Positions 17,306-26,522 are shown, counted from the stretch's first letter. The stretch is 64,000 bases of DNA from Streptococcus oralis (GCF_003943415.1 NZ_RJPK01000002.1:62001-126000), one strand, 5' to 3'. Notes: generated by a model from the sequence alone, not told the origin. Made by a program: numbers and translations.

Positions 17306-17818
17306 TTATGGTCTCCTTATCTCAAATATTGCTGTATGAACCCACTCATTATGAATTTGTAAGTCATTTTCTATCATTCTACTAAAGGTGAAGCCATTTT
17401 TTAAAAGCACCCTCTGAGAGGCTAGATTACCCGTTGCCGTTCCTGCAATGATTCTATTGAAACCATAAGTCGTGAAGGCTTTTTCTAAAACGAGTTTAAC
17501 CGCTTCGCTGGCATAACCTAAATTGCTAACATTTTCCCCAATCCTATACCCGAGTTCTGCTGTATTTCGATCACTCTCTAAGACACTTAAATTGATTCTC
17601 CCGACCATAACGCCTTGCGAATCTCTAATAAGATGCATATAGACATCACGATTCGTTTGTTCCGTTAACAATTCCCTTGTAATTTCTTTAAAACCTTCTA
17701 AATCAAAATAGTTAGCTGGTCTAGGAGGTAAATTTCGCTCAAAATACTCCCGATTTTCTTTTTCAAAAGCATATACATCTAGACTATTTTCTTCAGACAG
17801 CAACTCTAAACTTATCAT
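17306..17818 (-). CDS. GNAT acetyltransferase (RimJ/RimL type)
   Basis: A 170-residue N-acetyltransferase. The acetyl-CoA pyrophosphate-binding segment is in AELGYRIGENVSNLGYASEAV (about residues 90-110), followed by the family signature FNRIIAGTATGNLASQRVLLKNGF. Such proteins acetylate ribosomal protein N-termini, small molecules or drugs; the substrate cannot be read from the sequence. The start at 17818 (MISLELLSEEN) follows GGGAGAGGAT; an 18-residue longer frame has no good site. It is a single-gene unit beside the SOS-like cassette and an integrase remnant, consistent with mobile cargo. Confidence 0.85.
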   Translation of the reverse strand: MISLELLSEENSLDVYAFEKENREYFERNLPPRPANYFDLEGFKEITRELLTEQTNRDVYMHLIRDSQGVMVGRINLSVLESDRNTAELGYRIGENVSNLGYASEAVKLVLEKAFTTYGFNRIIAGTATGNLASQRVLLKNGFTFSRMIENDLQIHNEWVHTAIFEIRRP

Positions 17819-17942
17819 TTCAAATCCTCTCCCATCATTATCTACATTCAACATTTTCTCATGTTTACACAAAGTGAAATCTACAGAATTTGAAGAGATT
17901 CTTTTGTTCTCTATATAGTTTCTACATTATAACACAAAATAC

Positions 17943-18138
17943 TATGGGTAAGCATAATATTCAAGGCGCCAGACCAGAAAAACGAGCTGGAGTGGCGCTT
18001 AAGGAAACTTCTGGAGCACTAACGCACAGCGATACAACTCAGATTTATGTCAATACTTCTAATGTAGACCCCCTATCTGCTGGATAGGGTAAATTTAGGG
18101 CAAACTTTTGTAGAAAGTACAGAAAAAAGCACCCATAA
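17943..18138 (+). pseudogene. Remnant of an integrase C-terminus, frameshifted
   Basis: A plus-strand segment reads ALTHSDTTQIYVNTSNVDPLSAG then stops at 18087; it looks like the last helix and Tyr region of a tyrosine recombinase. From 18088 another frame gives GKFRANFCRKYRKKHP and a stop, resembling the GKFRAN tail seen at the end of streptococcal phage and ICE integrases. There is no intact upstream catalytic domain. The rpsI-like repeat 150 bases downstream is where such an integrase would act. Confidence 0.45.
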
Positions 18139-18285
18139 GGTAAACTTTTGAGTGCTTTGAAACGTTGATAGTATCGTATTGATTAACGTTTTGAGGCAAC
18201 TGACTCTGTCAGGTTGCAACCACATTTGTAAGCGACTAAAATCGCAACAACTATGTCAATTGCACCAATTTAAGTATGAAAGTAC

Positions 18286-18387
18286 AAAAAGAACACCCCG
18301 AAAGGTGCTCTTTGTAAGTATCGTAATTCTTTCGAATTAACGTTTACTAAATTGTGATGCTTTACGAGCTTTCTTAAGATCTGGTTT
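18286..18387. repeat. Stray copy of the rpsI 3' end and terminator (att-like)
   Basis: This 102-base block matches 23063-23164 with only four mismatches. It contains the rpsI terminator, the stop codon and the last 16-17 codons of rpsI, then identity ends abruptly. The two copies are direct repeats bounding 4.7 kb that holds the malolactic genes. In the rest of the 17819-18538 gap I see only the integrase remnant, a 7-bp hairpin (18071-18089) and degenerate AT-rich DNA. Confidence 0.9.
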
Positions 18388-18538
18388 GAAAAGTATGGGT
18401 TTCAGTTGGGTTAAAAACAGCACAATATCAAGGATTTTCAGAACGTTATCTACTGATTCATTTCATAAAACTTGAATCAATATTTTTTAAATAGGGGAAT
18501 TTCTTAACGCATAACTTTCAATCCTATCCTCTTCCTTC

Positions 18539-19485
18539 TTATCCTAATAAAGTTTGTAATATTGGAATAACAACGATAAATAGAACCGTACTTAGAGTCA
18601 CTACATTCGTAGAGAATTCCACATCTCCTTTTCCCTGATTAGCAAGGATTGGGAGAACAGCTAAAGCTAGTGTAGCAGACTGAATCATAAAGGTCTTAAA
18701 TTCTACTGTCGCCATATTTGGTGCAAAGAACTTCAATACAAGAAGCATGATTAGAGGAGCTAGGATAAAGCGTCCAACTAAGGTGACAATTGTATCTTTA
18801 TCAAAAGTAATAGTTTTCAAGCCTGCCTTTGTAAGAACGATACCAATATAAATCAGAGATAGGGGAGTGACGATATTTCCAACATAGGTTAAGGTATTCG
18901 TTGCGAAATCTGGAATAGAGATTCGAAGAATCAAAAATAGTAGAGCCACAAGAAAACCTACAAGCGGAGCTGGTAGCAATTTCTTCCAGTCAAATTTACT
19001 TGTCTCCTTGCTTTGACCCGATTTACTGTCACTCGTCATCAAATACACGCCCAATGTCCAGGTGGAAATCGTGTTGGTGATATAGTAAATTAAGAAATAT
19101 GGAAGAGCCTGATCCCCAAAAAGAGCAACGTTTAAAGGTAAACCAATAAAAATAGTATTGGCATTCACAAAGGTATTAATCATGGTTCCTCGCCGTCCTG
19201 GACGAACCTTGAAAAGCACAACTGCAATATAAGCTACGATATATCCCAATTTAAATGCTACAAAAGTATAAAGGAGGCCTCCAGAAAGACTGATTAGCTT
19301 ATCTAGCGTTAGGTATTTCATCACCGACACAAAGATTGACCTGGCAAGGCTACATTCATGATTAAACGAGATAGGTTAGGTCCAAAGGCATCTCCAAACC
19401 ATCCCTTCACCTGAAGAATATACCCCAAAACAATGATAGCGATAATCGGAATGATACTCGTAATCGAGGTTAAAAAGAGTGACAT
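18539..19485 (-). pseudogene. mleP: Malate permease (AEC auxin-efflux-carrier family), frameshifted
   Basis: Two overlapping frames encode one AEC-family transporter. The first (from 19485, MSLFLTSITSIIPIIAIIVL) ends at 19321 in ALPGQSLCR; the second continues VMKYLTLDKLISLSGGLLY with the rest of the ten-helix permease to 18539. Adding one base near 19347 (GCCAG-GTC to GCCAGCGTC) restores ALPASIFVSVMKY, so a single-base deletion separates the halves. Downstream of mleS and on the same strand, it is the expected malate uptake partner of malolactic enzyme. It is either a real loss of malate transport or a sequencing/assembly error. The start at 19485 follows GAAAGGA. Confidence 0.82.
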
Positions 19486-19562
19486 AGGTATCCTTTCTAA
19501 ATTACTTAAGTCCACAGCCCATACAAATCTGTCGCTAGTGAAGGATAGACAGCAGCAATGAA

Positions 19563-21188
19563 TTATTTATACTCTGGATACCACTTCAAATCACGAACGG
19601 CTTTGACCATATCTGTTTCCTTAGCGCGTGCAAGACCTTGCTCTTGTGCTTTTTTAGCGACTGCTTCTGCTACTTTAATAGAAACATCTGCTACATACTT
19701 GAACGGCGGCAAAACAGGAGCTCCTGGTTGGCCTGGATTGACAATACCACTCAATGAATGAGCCGCTGCTCCAATCATTTCATCAGTTAAAAGACTTGCT
19801 TCAGAAGCCAGCATACCTAGACCAAGACCTGGGTAAATCAAGGCATTATTGGCTTGACCAATCACATAGTCGACACCTTTATAAGAAACTGTATCAGCAG
19901 GAATTCCTGTTGCGACAAAAGCTTTTCCATCTGACCATTCAATCAAATCTTTGGCACTAGCTTCTGCTAGTTTGGTTGGATTTGACAAAGGGAAGATCAT
20001 CGGACGCTCTGTATTTTCACACATAGCTTCTACTATTTCTTTAGTGAAGGTATTAGGCTGAGTAGAAGTTCCTACAAGAATGGTTGGCTTCACAGTCTTT
20101 ACTACTTCAAGCAGGTCAGTCAACTTGTCTGCGTTACTAAAGTCAGCACGTTTCTTAGCAAAGGGTTTTTGTTCAGGAGTTAGGTCATCCATGTCATCAA
20201 AGAGAAGACCTTGTTTATCAACCATAAAGAAACGTTTATACGCTTCTTCTTCAGAAAGACCTTCACTCACCATTTCACGAAGAACACGAGAGGCAATTCC
20301 TGCACCCGCAGTACCACCACCATAGCAGAGATAAACTTGATCTGTTAATTTTTCACCACTAATATCCAGTGAACCAAAGATACCACCCAAGGTAACGATT
20401 CCTGTGCCTTGAATATCATCATTAAAGGTCGGAATTTGTTTCCGGTATTTTTCAAGAATATTGGCAGCATTCAAGCGGCCGAAGTCTTCCCAGTGAAGGT
20501 AGAGTTTAGGAAAGAGACGTTCGGCTGTTTGAACAAATTGGTCAATAAAGTCGTAGTAACGATCACCACGAACCCGTTCATGACGATTTCCTAAGTAATT
20601 AGGATTGTTACGAAGTTCTTCACGGTTAGTCCCTGCATCAATAACTAAAGGAAGGACCATAGAAGGATCGATTCCAGCAGCACCCGTGTAGACCATCAAT
20701 TTCCCAACTGAAATATCTACCCCATTTGTTCCCCAGTCTCCAATTCCAAGGATTCCTTCTGCATCTGTTACAACAATGAGACGAATCTCGCGATTCCCAG
20801 CAGCATTTTTCAAAGTGGCTTCAATATTTTCAGGATGATTGATATCAAGATATCCCGCATATTGGGGATCTACAAAGAGGTCACTATAGCCTTCAATGGT
20901 ATCTGCAATGGTTGGATCGTATACAATTGGATTGAATTCCTCCAAATGATGAGAAAAGAGGTAATAGAAAAGAGTCCGGTTGGTATTAAAAATTTCCATT
21001 AGGAAAAGACGCTTTTCCAAATCATTGGCTTTTGTTTGCATTTGCGCATAAGTTTGCGCCGCTTGTTCTTCAATGGTTTGAACATACGGTGGCAGTAAAC
21101 CAATAAGGCCTAGTTCCTTTCGCTCCTCTAAGGTAAAGGCAGTACCTTTATTGAGGAAAGGGTTGTTTAAAATATCATGTGCAATCAT
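19563..21188 (-). CDS. mleS: Malolactic enzyme
   Basis: This NAD- and Mn-dependent enzyme converts L-malate directly to L-lactate and CO2, consuming a proton and so protecting against acid. The 541 residues match the malolactic/malic enzyme family: IGLLPP near residue 30, [18 protein letters not shown] (catalytic and metal-binding region), [16 protein letters not shown] and the nucleotide-binding [11 protein letters not shown]. The length and the N-terminus ([14 protein letters not shown]) are those of MleS of Lactococcus and S. mutans rather than of NADP malic enzymes, but the two reactions cannot be fully separated by eye. Start at 21188 has a strong AAAAAGGAGG site; upstream is TGGTATAAT. 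Confidence 0.88.
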   Translation of the reverse strand: MIAHDILNNPFLNKGTAFTLEERKELGLIGLLPPYVQTIEEQAAQTYAQMQTKANDLEKRLFLMEIFNTNRTLFYYLFSHHLEEFNPIVYDPTIADTIEGYSDLFVDPQYAGYLDINHPENIEATLKNAAGNREIRLIVVTDAEGILGIGDWGTNGVDISVGKLMVYTGAAGIDPSMVLPLVIDAGTNREELRNNPNYLGNRHERVRGDRYYDFIDQFVQTAERLFPKLYLHWEDFGRLNAANILEKYRKQIPTFNDDIQGTGIVTLGGIFGSLDISGEKLTDQVYLCYGGGTAGAGIASRVLREMVSEGLSEEEAYKRFFMVDKQGLLFDDMDDLTPEQKPFAKKRADFSNADKLTDLLEVVKTVKPTILVGTSTQPNTFTKEIVEAMCENTERPMIFPLSNPTKLAEASAKDLIEWSDGKAFVATGIPADTVSYKGVDYVIGQANNALIYPGLGLGMLASEASLLTDEMIGAAAHSLSGIVNPGQPGAPVLPPFKYVADVSIKVAEAVAKKAQEQGLARAKETDMVKAVRDLKWYPEYK

Positions 21189-21484
21189 AGTGCAACCTCC
21201 TTTTTACTTCTATTATACCACTTAAAACGAATCGTTTGGAAAACTTTGTTGTTTGAAAAATACAATTGTGTACGCATATGTTATAATGAGTCTACGAGAA
21301 CAATTTTCTAATAAGCTCTTTTATACTTAAAACACCATTATTAATGACACTTTAAGTTGTTATATTTTATAAAATTCTGAACTCATAAAGCTCTCAATGA
21401 TCACTCTTTACTAAAAGTTTCGAGCAAAAGAAACTAATCATACAAATTGGCAATCCGAATTAAAATAAATATCATATAAGTTTG

Positions 21485-21540
21485 TTATGCAATACTTTGT
21501 ATTTTTTAAGATGTTTTTTTGTCATGCAAAACTTGTATTC
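21485..21540 (+). repeat. Direct repeat before the XRE gene
   Basis: TTATGCAATACTTTGTATT (21485-21503) and TCATGCAAAACTTGTATT (21522-21539) repeat with a 37-base period just upstream of the XRE start. They may be regulator-binding sites. The remainder of the 21189-21547 gap contains mleS promoter elements and a TACA-ATTG-TGTA motif near 21262 that could be a LysR site. Confidence 0.45.
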
Positions 21541-21547
21541 TATTTAT

Positions 21548-21898
21548 ATGACGAATAAAAACTATTTACAACAATATATTTCCCAAAAAGTGAAATATTT
21601 TCGAACACAGAAAAAAATGAGCCAGGAAGAACTTTCGGAACAAGCAGGACTTGGGCTTAAGTATATCAATCAACTTGAAAACCAAAATGTGAATCTGACC
21701 ATTCACAGTCTTGAAAAAGTGATTGTCGCCCTAGAGATGACTCCAGAGGAATTTTTCAATTTTGATAGCCTTGAATCAACCTCTGATACGACCAACAATC
21801 TTTCACTCAAAAGAATCAACATGAAGATTAAACAGCTCCCTATTGATAAACGAGAAAAGATGTTGGTCATTTTTGAAAGTATCTTAGATAACCTTTGA
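21548..21898 (+). CDS. XRE-family transcriptional regulator
   Basis: A 116-residue protein with an N-terminal helix-turn-helix (FRTQKKMSQEELSEQAGLGLKYINQLENQNVNLTI-like, about residues 17-52) and a short C-terminal helical region that might dimerise. The start is uncertain: MTNKNY at 21548 gives the normal distance to the HTH, while starts at 21482 and 21524 would add residues; none has a clear ribosome-binding site. It is divergent from mleS and upstream of the LysR gene in the same direction, so it may regulate the malolactic genes; this is positional inference only. Confidence 0.75.
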   Translation: MTNKNYLQQYISQKVKYFRTQKKMSQEELSEQAGLGLKYINQLENQNVNLTIHSLEKVIVALEMTPEEFFNFDSLESTSDTTNNLSLKRINMKIKQLPIDKREKMLVIFESILDNL

Positions 21899-22027
21899 TA
21901 TCCCTGACTCACTTACATTTTAACCGGTGAATACTCGTATAGTCAAATTGTAGGATACGGATAGAAAGTATTTATCTGGTGATTTCCACTTATTTTCCTT
22001 CTCCAACTAATGAAAGTGTGAGCCCAT

Positions 22028-22906
22028 ATGAATTTAAAAGATCTACAATATTTTTATGACCTCTGCCAGCTTCAATCCTATACGGAAGTAGCAAAACAAC
22101 ATAAAGTCAGCCAACCATCTATTTCTTATGCCATCAAGCGCTTAGAGGAATCTTTTAATTGCAAATTGATTCACCATGATCCCTCGCATCGTTCCTTCAA
22201 ACTAACTCCTCAAGGACAAATCCTTCTGAAGCATACAGAACTGATTTTACCTGAGGTCATTTCTACTCGCAAAGAAATTAATCGCTCTTTGGCGCATTGC
22301 TCCACTGTAGGATTCCCTCCTATTATCATTCAGTATCTTTTCTCTGTCTTAAATAAAGAAACTGAATTTGATTTTTTAAAAAAGGTACGTCCTATTCGTG
22401 GTGGATCCGTAGAATTATTAAATCTTCTCCTTAGGGGAGAACTAGATGCGAGCTTACTCGGATTGATTGAACCACTCAATCATCCTTCAATAGAGACACA
22501 TGAACTCTTTCATAAAGAACTGTATGTCGTTTTATCTAAGAACCATCCTCTTGCTACTGCTCTTTCCCTCACTTTTGAAGAATTAGTAGATCAATCCTTT
22601 ATACTTTTAGACGAACACTTTGTTCACCTGAAAGCTTTTGAGCTACTTAATCAAAAGTATCAAAACAAGGCAGAAATATTCTTTAAGACTGATGACATTG
22701 TCATTCTTAAAGAACTTTTAAAGAAAGAGATTGGCGTTAGTTTACTGGCTGATATCGCACTTTCTGATGAAGATGATGATTTAATAAAAATCCCTCTAAT
22801 ACCGGAGGACCAGATAACATTTACAGTTTATTATGCTTATCTCAAATCAGCTACACTGTCATCAGAAGTAGAAGCCTTATTTAATCTCATTAAATCATAT
22901 GAATAG
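22028..22906 (+). CDS. mleR: LysR-family regulator of malolactic fermentation
   Basis: A 292-residue LysR-type regulator. The N-terminal winged HTH reads MNLKDLQYFYDLCQLQSYTEVAKQ followed by VSQPSISYAIKRLEESF, and the C-terminal two-lobe effector domain spans about 90-290. The N-terminal wording is close to MleR of Lactococcus lactis, the activator of mleS-mleP that responds to malate. It is divergent from mleS at a distance of 840 bases, separated by the XRE gene. A terminator follows directly. The effector is inferred from homology and neighbours. Confidence 0.85.
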   Translation: MNLKDLQYFYDLCQLQSYTEVAKQHKVSQPSISYAIKRLEESFNCKLIHHDPSHRSFKLTPQGQILLKHTELILPEVISTRKEINRSLAHCSTVGFPPIIIQYLFSVLNKETEFDFLKKVRPIRGGSVELLNLLLRGELDASLLGLIEPLNHPSIETHELFHKELYVVLSKNHPLATALSLTFEELVDQSFILLDEHFVHLKAFELLNQKYQNKAEIFFKTDDIVILKELLKKEIGVSLLADIALSDEDDDLIKIPLIPEDQITFTVYYAYLKSATLSSEVEALFNLIKSYE

Positions 22907-22908
22907 AA

Positions 22909-22949
22909 AAAAACTCTAACTATCAACTACCTGATAGCTAGAGTTTTTT
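22909..22949 (+). terminator. Intrinsic terminator of mleR
   Basis: CTCTAACTATCA / TGATAGCTAGAG stem with one bulge, followed by TTTTTT. Confidence 0.85.
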
Positions 22950-23062
22950 ACATTATAGGTATTAGACTAAAGTACGAAGAAATAGGATATGATCGCCGAA
23001 TTTTTCATTTACCTGATACCATTCAACGAGATTCCCAATTATAAATCTACAAAGTGTCGATA

Positions 23063-23094
23063 AAAAAGAACACCCCGAAAGGTGCTCTTTGTAT
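23063..23094 (-). terminator. Intrinsic terminator of rplM-rpsI
   Basis: On the minus strand AAGAGCACC-TTTC-GGGGTGTTC runs into TTTTTT. The same structure is duplicated at 18286-18317. Confidence 0.88.
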
Positions 23095-23113
23095 GTATTG
23101 TAATTCTCTCGAA

Positions 23114-23506
23114 TTAACGTTTACTAAATTGTGATGCTTTACGAGCTTTCTTAAGACCTGGTTTCTTACGTTCAACTTTACGTGAGTCACGTGTAAGAAG
23201 TCCTGCGCGTTTCAATGAATCGCGGAAGTCTGGGTCTACTTGAAGAAGGGCACGAGCGATACCGTGACGGATAGCTCCTGATTGACCAGCGTATCCACCA
23301 CCTACAACGTTAACGAAAACGTCGTATGAACCTACAGTTGAAGTAACTGCGAATGGTTGGTTAATAACGAGACGAAGGTCAGCGTGTGGGATGTACTCTT
23401 CAACATCCTTTTTGTTAACAGTGATTTTACCAGTTCCTGGAACAAGGCGAACGCGTGCAACAGCGTTTTTACGACGTCCAGTACCTGCATATTGTGCTTG
23501 TGACAT
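23114..23506 (-). CDS. rpsI: Small ribosomal subunit protein uS9
   Basis: Ribosomal protein S9 (130 residues) of the 30S head; its C-terminal basic tail contacts P-site tRNA. The sequence has the family pattern [40 protein letters not shown] and the terminal [12 protein letters not shown]. It follows rplM with a gap of 18 bases in the conserved L13-S9 operon. The 3' end is duplicated 4.8 kb away (18286-18387), which marks this gene as an insertion target for mobile elements. Confidence 0.98.
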   Translation of the reverse strand: MSQAQYAGTGRRKNAVARVRLVPGTGKITVNKKDVEEYIPHADLRLVINQPFAVTSTVGSYDVFVNVVGGGYAGQSGAIRHGIARALLQVDPDFRDSLKRAGLLTRDSRKVERKKPGLKKARKASQFSKR

Positions 23507-23524
23507 ACTTTATTGTTCCTTTCC

Positions 23525-23971
23525 TTAGATAAGTCCTGAAATATCAAGAACTTCTGGTTGTTGTGCAGCGTGAGTGTGCTCAGCTCCAACGAATACTTTC
23601 AATTTCATACCTTGAGCGCGGCCAAGAGTATTGTGTGGAAGCATACCTTTAACTGATTTTTCGATCAAACGTACTGCATTTTTAGAACGAAGTTCACCAG
23701 CAGAGATTTGTTTCAATCCACCTGGGTGGTTTGAGTGAGTGTAGTAGATCTTATCAGATGCTTTTTTACCAGTCAATTTAACTTTTTCAGCATTGATAAC
23801 GATTACGAAGTCACCTGTATCAGTGTGTGGTGTGAATGTTGGTTTGTTTTTTCCGCGAAGTACGCTAGCAACAACTGCTGAAAGGCGTCCAAGAGGTACA
23901 TCAGTTGCGTCAACAACGTACCATTTGCGTTCTACTTGGCCTGGTTTAGCCATGAATGTAGTTTTGTTCAT
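23525..23971 (-). CDS. rplM: Large ribosomal subunit protein uL13
   Basis: Ribosomal protein L13 (148 residues), an early assembly protein of the 50S subunit. Family features include [22 protein letters not shown] at the start, [18 protein letters not shown] and the central HSNHPGGLK. The start at 23971 is preceded by GGAGAAATC; a longer frame to 24085 would read through the L13 leader and is rejected. The gene is controlled by the L13 leader RNA just upstream, to which L13 itself is thought to bind. Confidence 0.98.
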   Translation of the reverse strand: MNKTTFMAKPGQVERKWYVVDATDVPLGRLSAVVASVLRGKNKPTFTPHTDTGDFVIVINAEKVKLTGKKASDKIYYTHSNHPGGLKQISAGELRSKNAVRLIEKSVKGMLPHNTLGRAQGMKLKVFVGAEHTHAAQQPEVLDISGLI

Positions 23972-23996
23972 GATTTCTCCTATATGAATATCGTTT

Positions 23997-24069
23997 TTGT
24001 TTACAGGGCGGATGTTCCGGTCCGCGGGGTATTTGAAAGGTTCCGGGGCCTTACAAATGGGGTAAACAA
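23997..24069 (-). ncRNA. L13 ribosomal protein leader
   Basis: The rplM 5' leader forms a long closed structure: TTGTTTAC (from 24069) pairs with GTAAACAA (to 23997), with GC-rich internal hairpins between. Position, closing stem and internal layout match the Firmicutes L13 leader family, an autoregulatory mRNA structure. Confidence 0.85.
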
Positions 24070-24080
24070 TACCGTCTACT

Positions 24081-24110
24081 ATCATACCAAATTTTACTAC
24101 TAAAAGTCAA
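24081..24110 (-). promoter_or_regulatory. Promoter of rplM-rpsI
   Basis: Minus-strand TTGACT (24105-24110) and TATGAT (24081-24086) with an 18-base spacer, just before the L13 leader. Confidence 0.75.
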
Positions 24111-24155
24111 TAGATATGAAAAATATTTTTACCGATTTCGGTGTTTAACATCTAG

Positions 24156-24177
24156 AAAAACCTCGCTTTTGCGAGGC
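24156..24177 (-). terminator. Intrinsic terminator of the ABC exporter operon
   Basis: CCTCGC-TTTT-GCGAGG hairpin; on the minus strand followed by TTTTTC, five bases after the permease stop. Confidence 0.88.
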
Positions 24178-24181
24178 TCTC

Positions 24182-25381
24182 CTATTTGTAAGCTAAGGCA
24201 CGTTTAAAGGTTTTCCAGATTCCCAAATCATCCGTTTGAAGGACTAGGCTGGCATACATACGTCCGATAAAGACTGTTGCAGTGACTGCAAAAGCAACCG
24301 TAATGGCAAGAGAAATCCAAGCTTCCAGACCACTTGCATAACCATTTATAGCTCTAAATGGCATAAAGAAGGTCGAAATGAAAGGAATGTAGGAACCAAT
24401 TTTCAGAACTAAATTGTCACCAGCGGCACCTAGAGAAGTTACCCCCACAAATCCTGCTATAATCAAGATCATCAACGGCGACAAGGCCTTTCCTGAATCC
24501 TCAGGGCGAGAAACCATGGATCCTAGGAAGGCTGCCAAAACAACGTACATAAAGAGACTAACCAAGACAAACAATAAGGTATTGAGCGAGAAGGCCTCTC
24601 CCAAGTGGTTTAAAATACCAGATTGTGCCAAGATAGGGATATCTTTAAAGAGCAGAATGGCAGCAAGTCCACCCACGACGTAAATCCCAATATGGGTCAA
24701 AATCACAAGAAGCAGAGCCAGCATGCGAGCGTAGAAATAATGACTAGCTCTGATACTAGAGAAGACCACTTCCATGATTTTGGTTCCTTTCTCGCTGGCT
24801 ACTTCCTGAGCAGTGACGCTAGCATAAGTAATCAAAATCATATAAAGGAAGAAACCAAGCCCTGCGGCCGCAATGGTTTGAACAATTTTTTTGTTTTCCT
24901 TAGATTCATCAATCTTCTCAGTAAAGTCAACAGTTTGACTCAAGCGTTTCTCCTGTTCTTGAGACAAATTGGCTGCTGAGCGATTGAGTTGGTATTGCAG
25001 TTCATTTAACTTATTGGTTACAGCTAGTTTGATGCCACTTTCAAGAGAAGTTTCACCGTGATAGACGGCTTTGATGACACTATCCTCTTGATCAATAGTT
25101 AGGTAACCCTTGATTTTCTCATCCTTGACAGCAGCTTGGGCACTGGCTTCATCCTTATAATCAAAGTTGATACCATTAGTACCCTTGAGCCCTTCTTCCA
25201 CAGATGGCACTGTTGTTACTACTGCTATCTTGCTATTCTTGGCCATAGAAGAATTTTGGAGATAGCCAATTCCTACAGATAAGGCTAAAAAGAGGAACGG
25301 CGAAATCACCATAAAGAAGAAACTCCACGACTTGACATGTCGAAGATAGGTTTCCTTCATTACAATCCACATATTTCTCAT
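24182..25381 (-). CDS. ABC transporter permease (NatB/YhaP type)
   Basis: A 399-residue membrane protein of the ABC-2 type. One N-terminal helix (FFFMVISPFLFLALSVGIGY), a large extracytoplasmic domain of about 130 residues and a cluster of five or six helices (from about residue 170) form the plan of Na+-efflux or peptide-export permeases like B. subtilis YhaP and NatB. The TAQEVASEKGTKIMEVVFSS segment is typical of this family. The substrate is not identifiable. Its start overlaps the ATP-binding gene by four bases, so the two are one exporter. Confidence 0.85.
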   Translation of the reverse strand: MRNMWIVMKETYLRHVKSWSFFFMVISPFLFLALSVGIGYLQNSSMAKNSKIAVVTTVPSVEEGLKGTNGINFDYKDEASAQAAVKDEKIKGYLTIDQEDSVIKAVYHGETSLESGIKLAVTNKLNELQYQLNRSAANLSQEQEKRLSQTVDFTEKIDESKENKKIVQTIAAAGLGFFLYMILITYASVTAQEVASEKGTKIMEVVFSSIRASHYFYARMLALLLVILTHIGIYVVGGLAAILLFKDIPILAQSGILNHLGEAFSLNTLLFVLVSLFMYVVLAAFLGSMVSRPEDSGKALSPLMILIIAGFVGVTSLGAAGDNLVLKIGSYIPFISTFFMPFRAINGYASGLEAWISLAITVAFAVTATVFIGRMYASLVLQTDDLGIWKTFKRALAYK

Positions 25382-26271
25382 ACTTCCACCCCTGATTCTA
25401 GTTTAAAGATTTCATCGACTGTTGGAGCTTGTTGGTCAAAGGTCGCGATGTACTGACCTTGAGTCAGGATTGGGAAGAGTTCCCTTCCAGCGCTCTCATC
25501 ATCGAGGATTAATTTCCAACTGCCTTGCTTGGTTAAGCTCACCTGTTTGACATGAGGAAGTTTTTCCAATTCTTCCTTGCTTCGTTCACTTGAAACAAAA
25601 AGACGTGTTTTCCCATATTGATTGCGAACATCCTGAACTGGTCCATGCAAGACCACACGCCCATCACGAATCATCAGGATATCATCGCAAAGTTCCTCAA
25701 CATTGGTCATGACATGGTCAGAAAAGATAATGGTCGCACCACGCTCTTTCTCTTTCAAGATGACCTGCTTGAGCAACTCAGTATTGACTGGATCCAAACC
25801 ACTAAAAGGCTCATCCAATATAATCAAATCTGGTTCATGGATTAGGGTGATAATCAACTGAATTTTCTGCTGATTCCCTTTGGAGAGGCTCTTGATTTTG
25901 TCGGTCAATTTACCCTTCACTTCCAGTTTTTCCATCCATTGAGGGAGTTTTTCCTTGATCTCCTTAGCATCCATGCCCTTTAGAGTAGCCAAGTAACGAA
26001 CTTGCTCAAGGACTGTCAATTTGGGCATGAGGCTACGTTCCTCAGGCAGATAGCCAATCCGAGCGTAGGTTTCCTGACGAATCTCCTGCCCATCCAGACT
26101 GATCTCTCCTTGATAGTCCAAAAATTTCAACATACTGTGGAAAATCGTTGTTTTCCCAGCACCATTTTTCCCGACCAGTCCCAAAATTCGTCCTGGACTT
26201 GCCTGAAAATCGACACCAAACAAGACTTGCTTGGAACCGAAACTTTTCTCTAGATTTCTTACTTCTAGCAT
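25378..26271 (-). CDS. ABC transporter ATP-binding protein (NatA/YhaQ type)
   Basis: A 297-residue ATPase: Walker A GLVGKNGAGKTTIFH near residue 33, Q-loop region YLPEERSLMPKLT, signature LSKGNQQKIQ, Walker B LIILDEPFSGLDP and the H-loop in IIFSDHV. About 80 residues follow the nucleotide-binding domain, as in YhaQ. It energises export through the permease encoded next. A promoter lies at 26299-26327. The exported compound is unknown; antimicrobial peptide or sodium export are possibilities from family members. Confidence 0.88.
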   Translation of the reverse strand: MLEVRNLEKSFGSKQVLFGVDFQASPGRILGLVGKNGAGKTTIFHSMLKFLDYQGEISLDGQEIRQETYARIGYLPEERSLMPKLTVLEQVRYLATLKGMDAKEIKEKLPQWMEKLEVKGKLTDKIKSLSKGNQQKIQLIITLIHEPDLIILDEPFSGLDPVNTELLKQVILKEKERGATIIFSDHVMTNVEELCDDILMIRDGRVVLHGPVQDVRNQYGKTRLFVSSERSKEELEKLPHVKQVSLTKQGSWKLILDDESAGRELFPILTQGQYIATFDQQAPTVDEIFKLESGVEV

Positions 26272-26298
26272 TTTCCACCTCCGAAATATGTTGCACTT

Positions 26299-26327
26299 AT
26301 TATACTCCTTTTTGATAGCCTTTACAA
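26299..26327 (-). promoter_or_regulatory. Promoter of the ABC exporter operon
   Basis: Minus-strand TTGTAA (26322-26327), 17-base spacer, TATAAT (26299-26304), 27 bases before the start codon. Confidence 0.7.
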
Positions 26328-26490
26328 GGATTTATGTACATTTTTATCTTGTTCATCCTTCCTTAAAAACTAAACTCTCTAAAGTTTTTGAGTACCCAAG
26401 TGATAGAACAATTATAGCCCATTAAAGTGCATACAGGTGCTCTTACTCCCCAATTGTTCATTTTTGATCCTGAATTGTCATTTTGAAAAG

Positions 26491-26516
26491 CAAAAATCCA
26501 CCCCGAAGGATGGATT
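26491..26516 (-). terminator. Intrinsic terminator of pheT
   Basis: On the minus strand AATCCATCC-TTCG-GGGTGGATT with a stable UUCG tetraloop, followed by TTTTG. Confidence 0.88.
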
Positions 26517-26522
26517 GATGGT

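Noticed and set aside
17890..18087. 65-codon plus-strand ORF as a complete gene
   Set aside because: No ribosome-binding site and an implausible N-terminus; only the C-terminal part resembles a recombinase, so it is listed as a remnant.
18071..18089. Terminator at CCCTATC/GATAGGG
   Set aside because: Good stem but no T-run follows and there is no intact gene upstream.
23525..24085. Extended rplM start
   Set aside because: It reads through the L13 leader [13 protein letters not shown] at 23971 has GGAGAAATC and normal length.
24182..26271. Bacteriocin immunity or export system
   Set aside because: The ABC pair fits NatAB/YhaQP-type exporters; no peptide precursor or immunity gene lies beside it.
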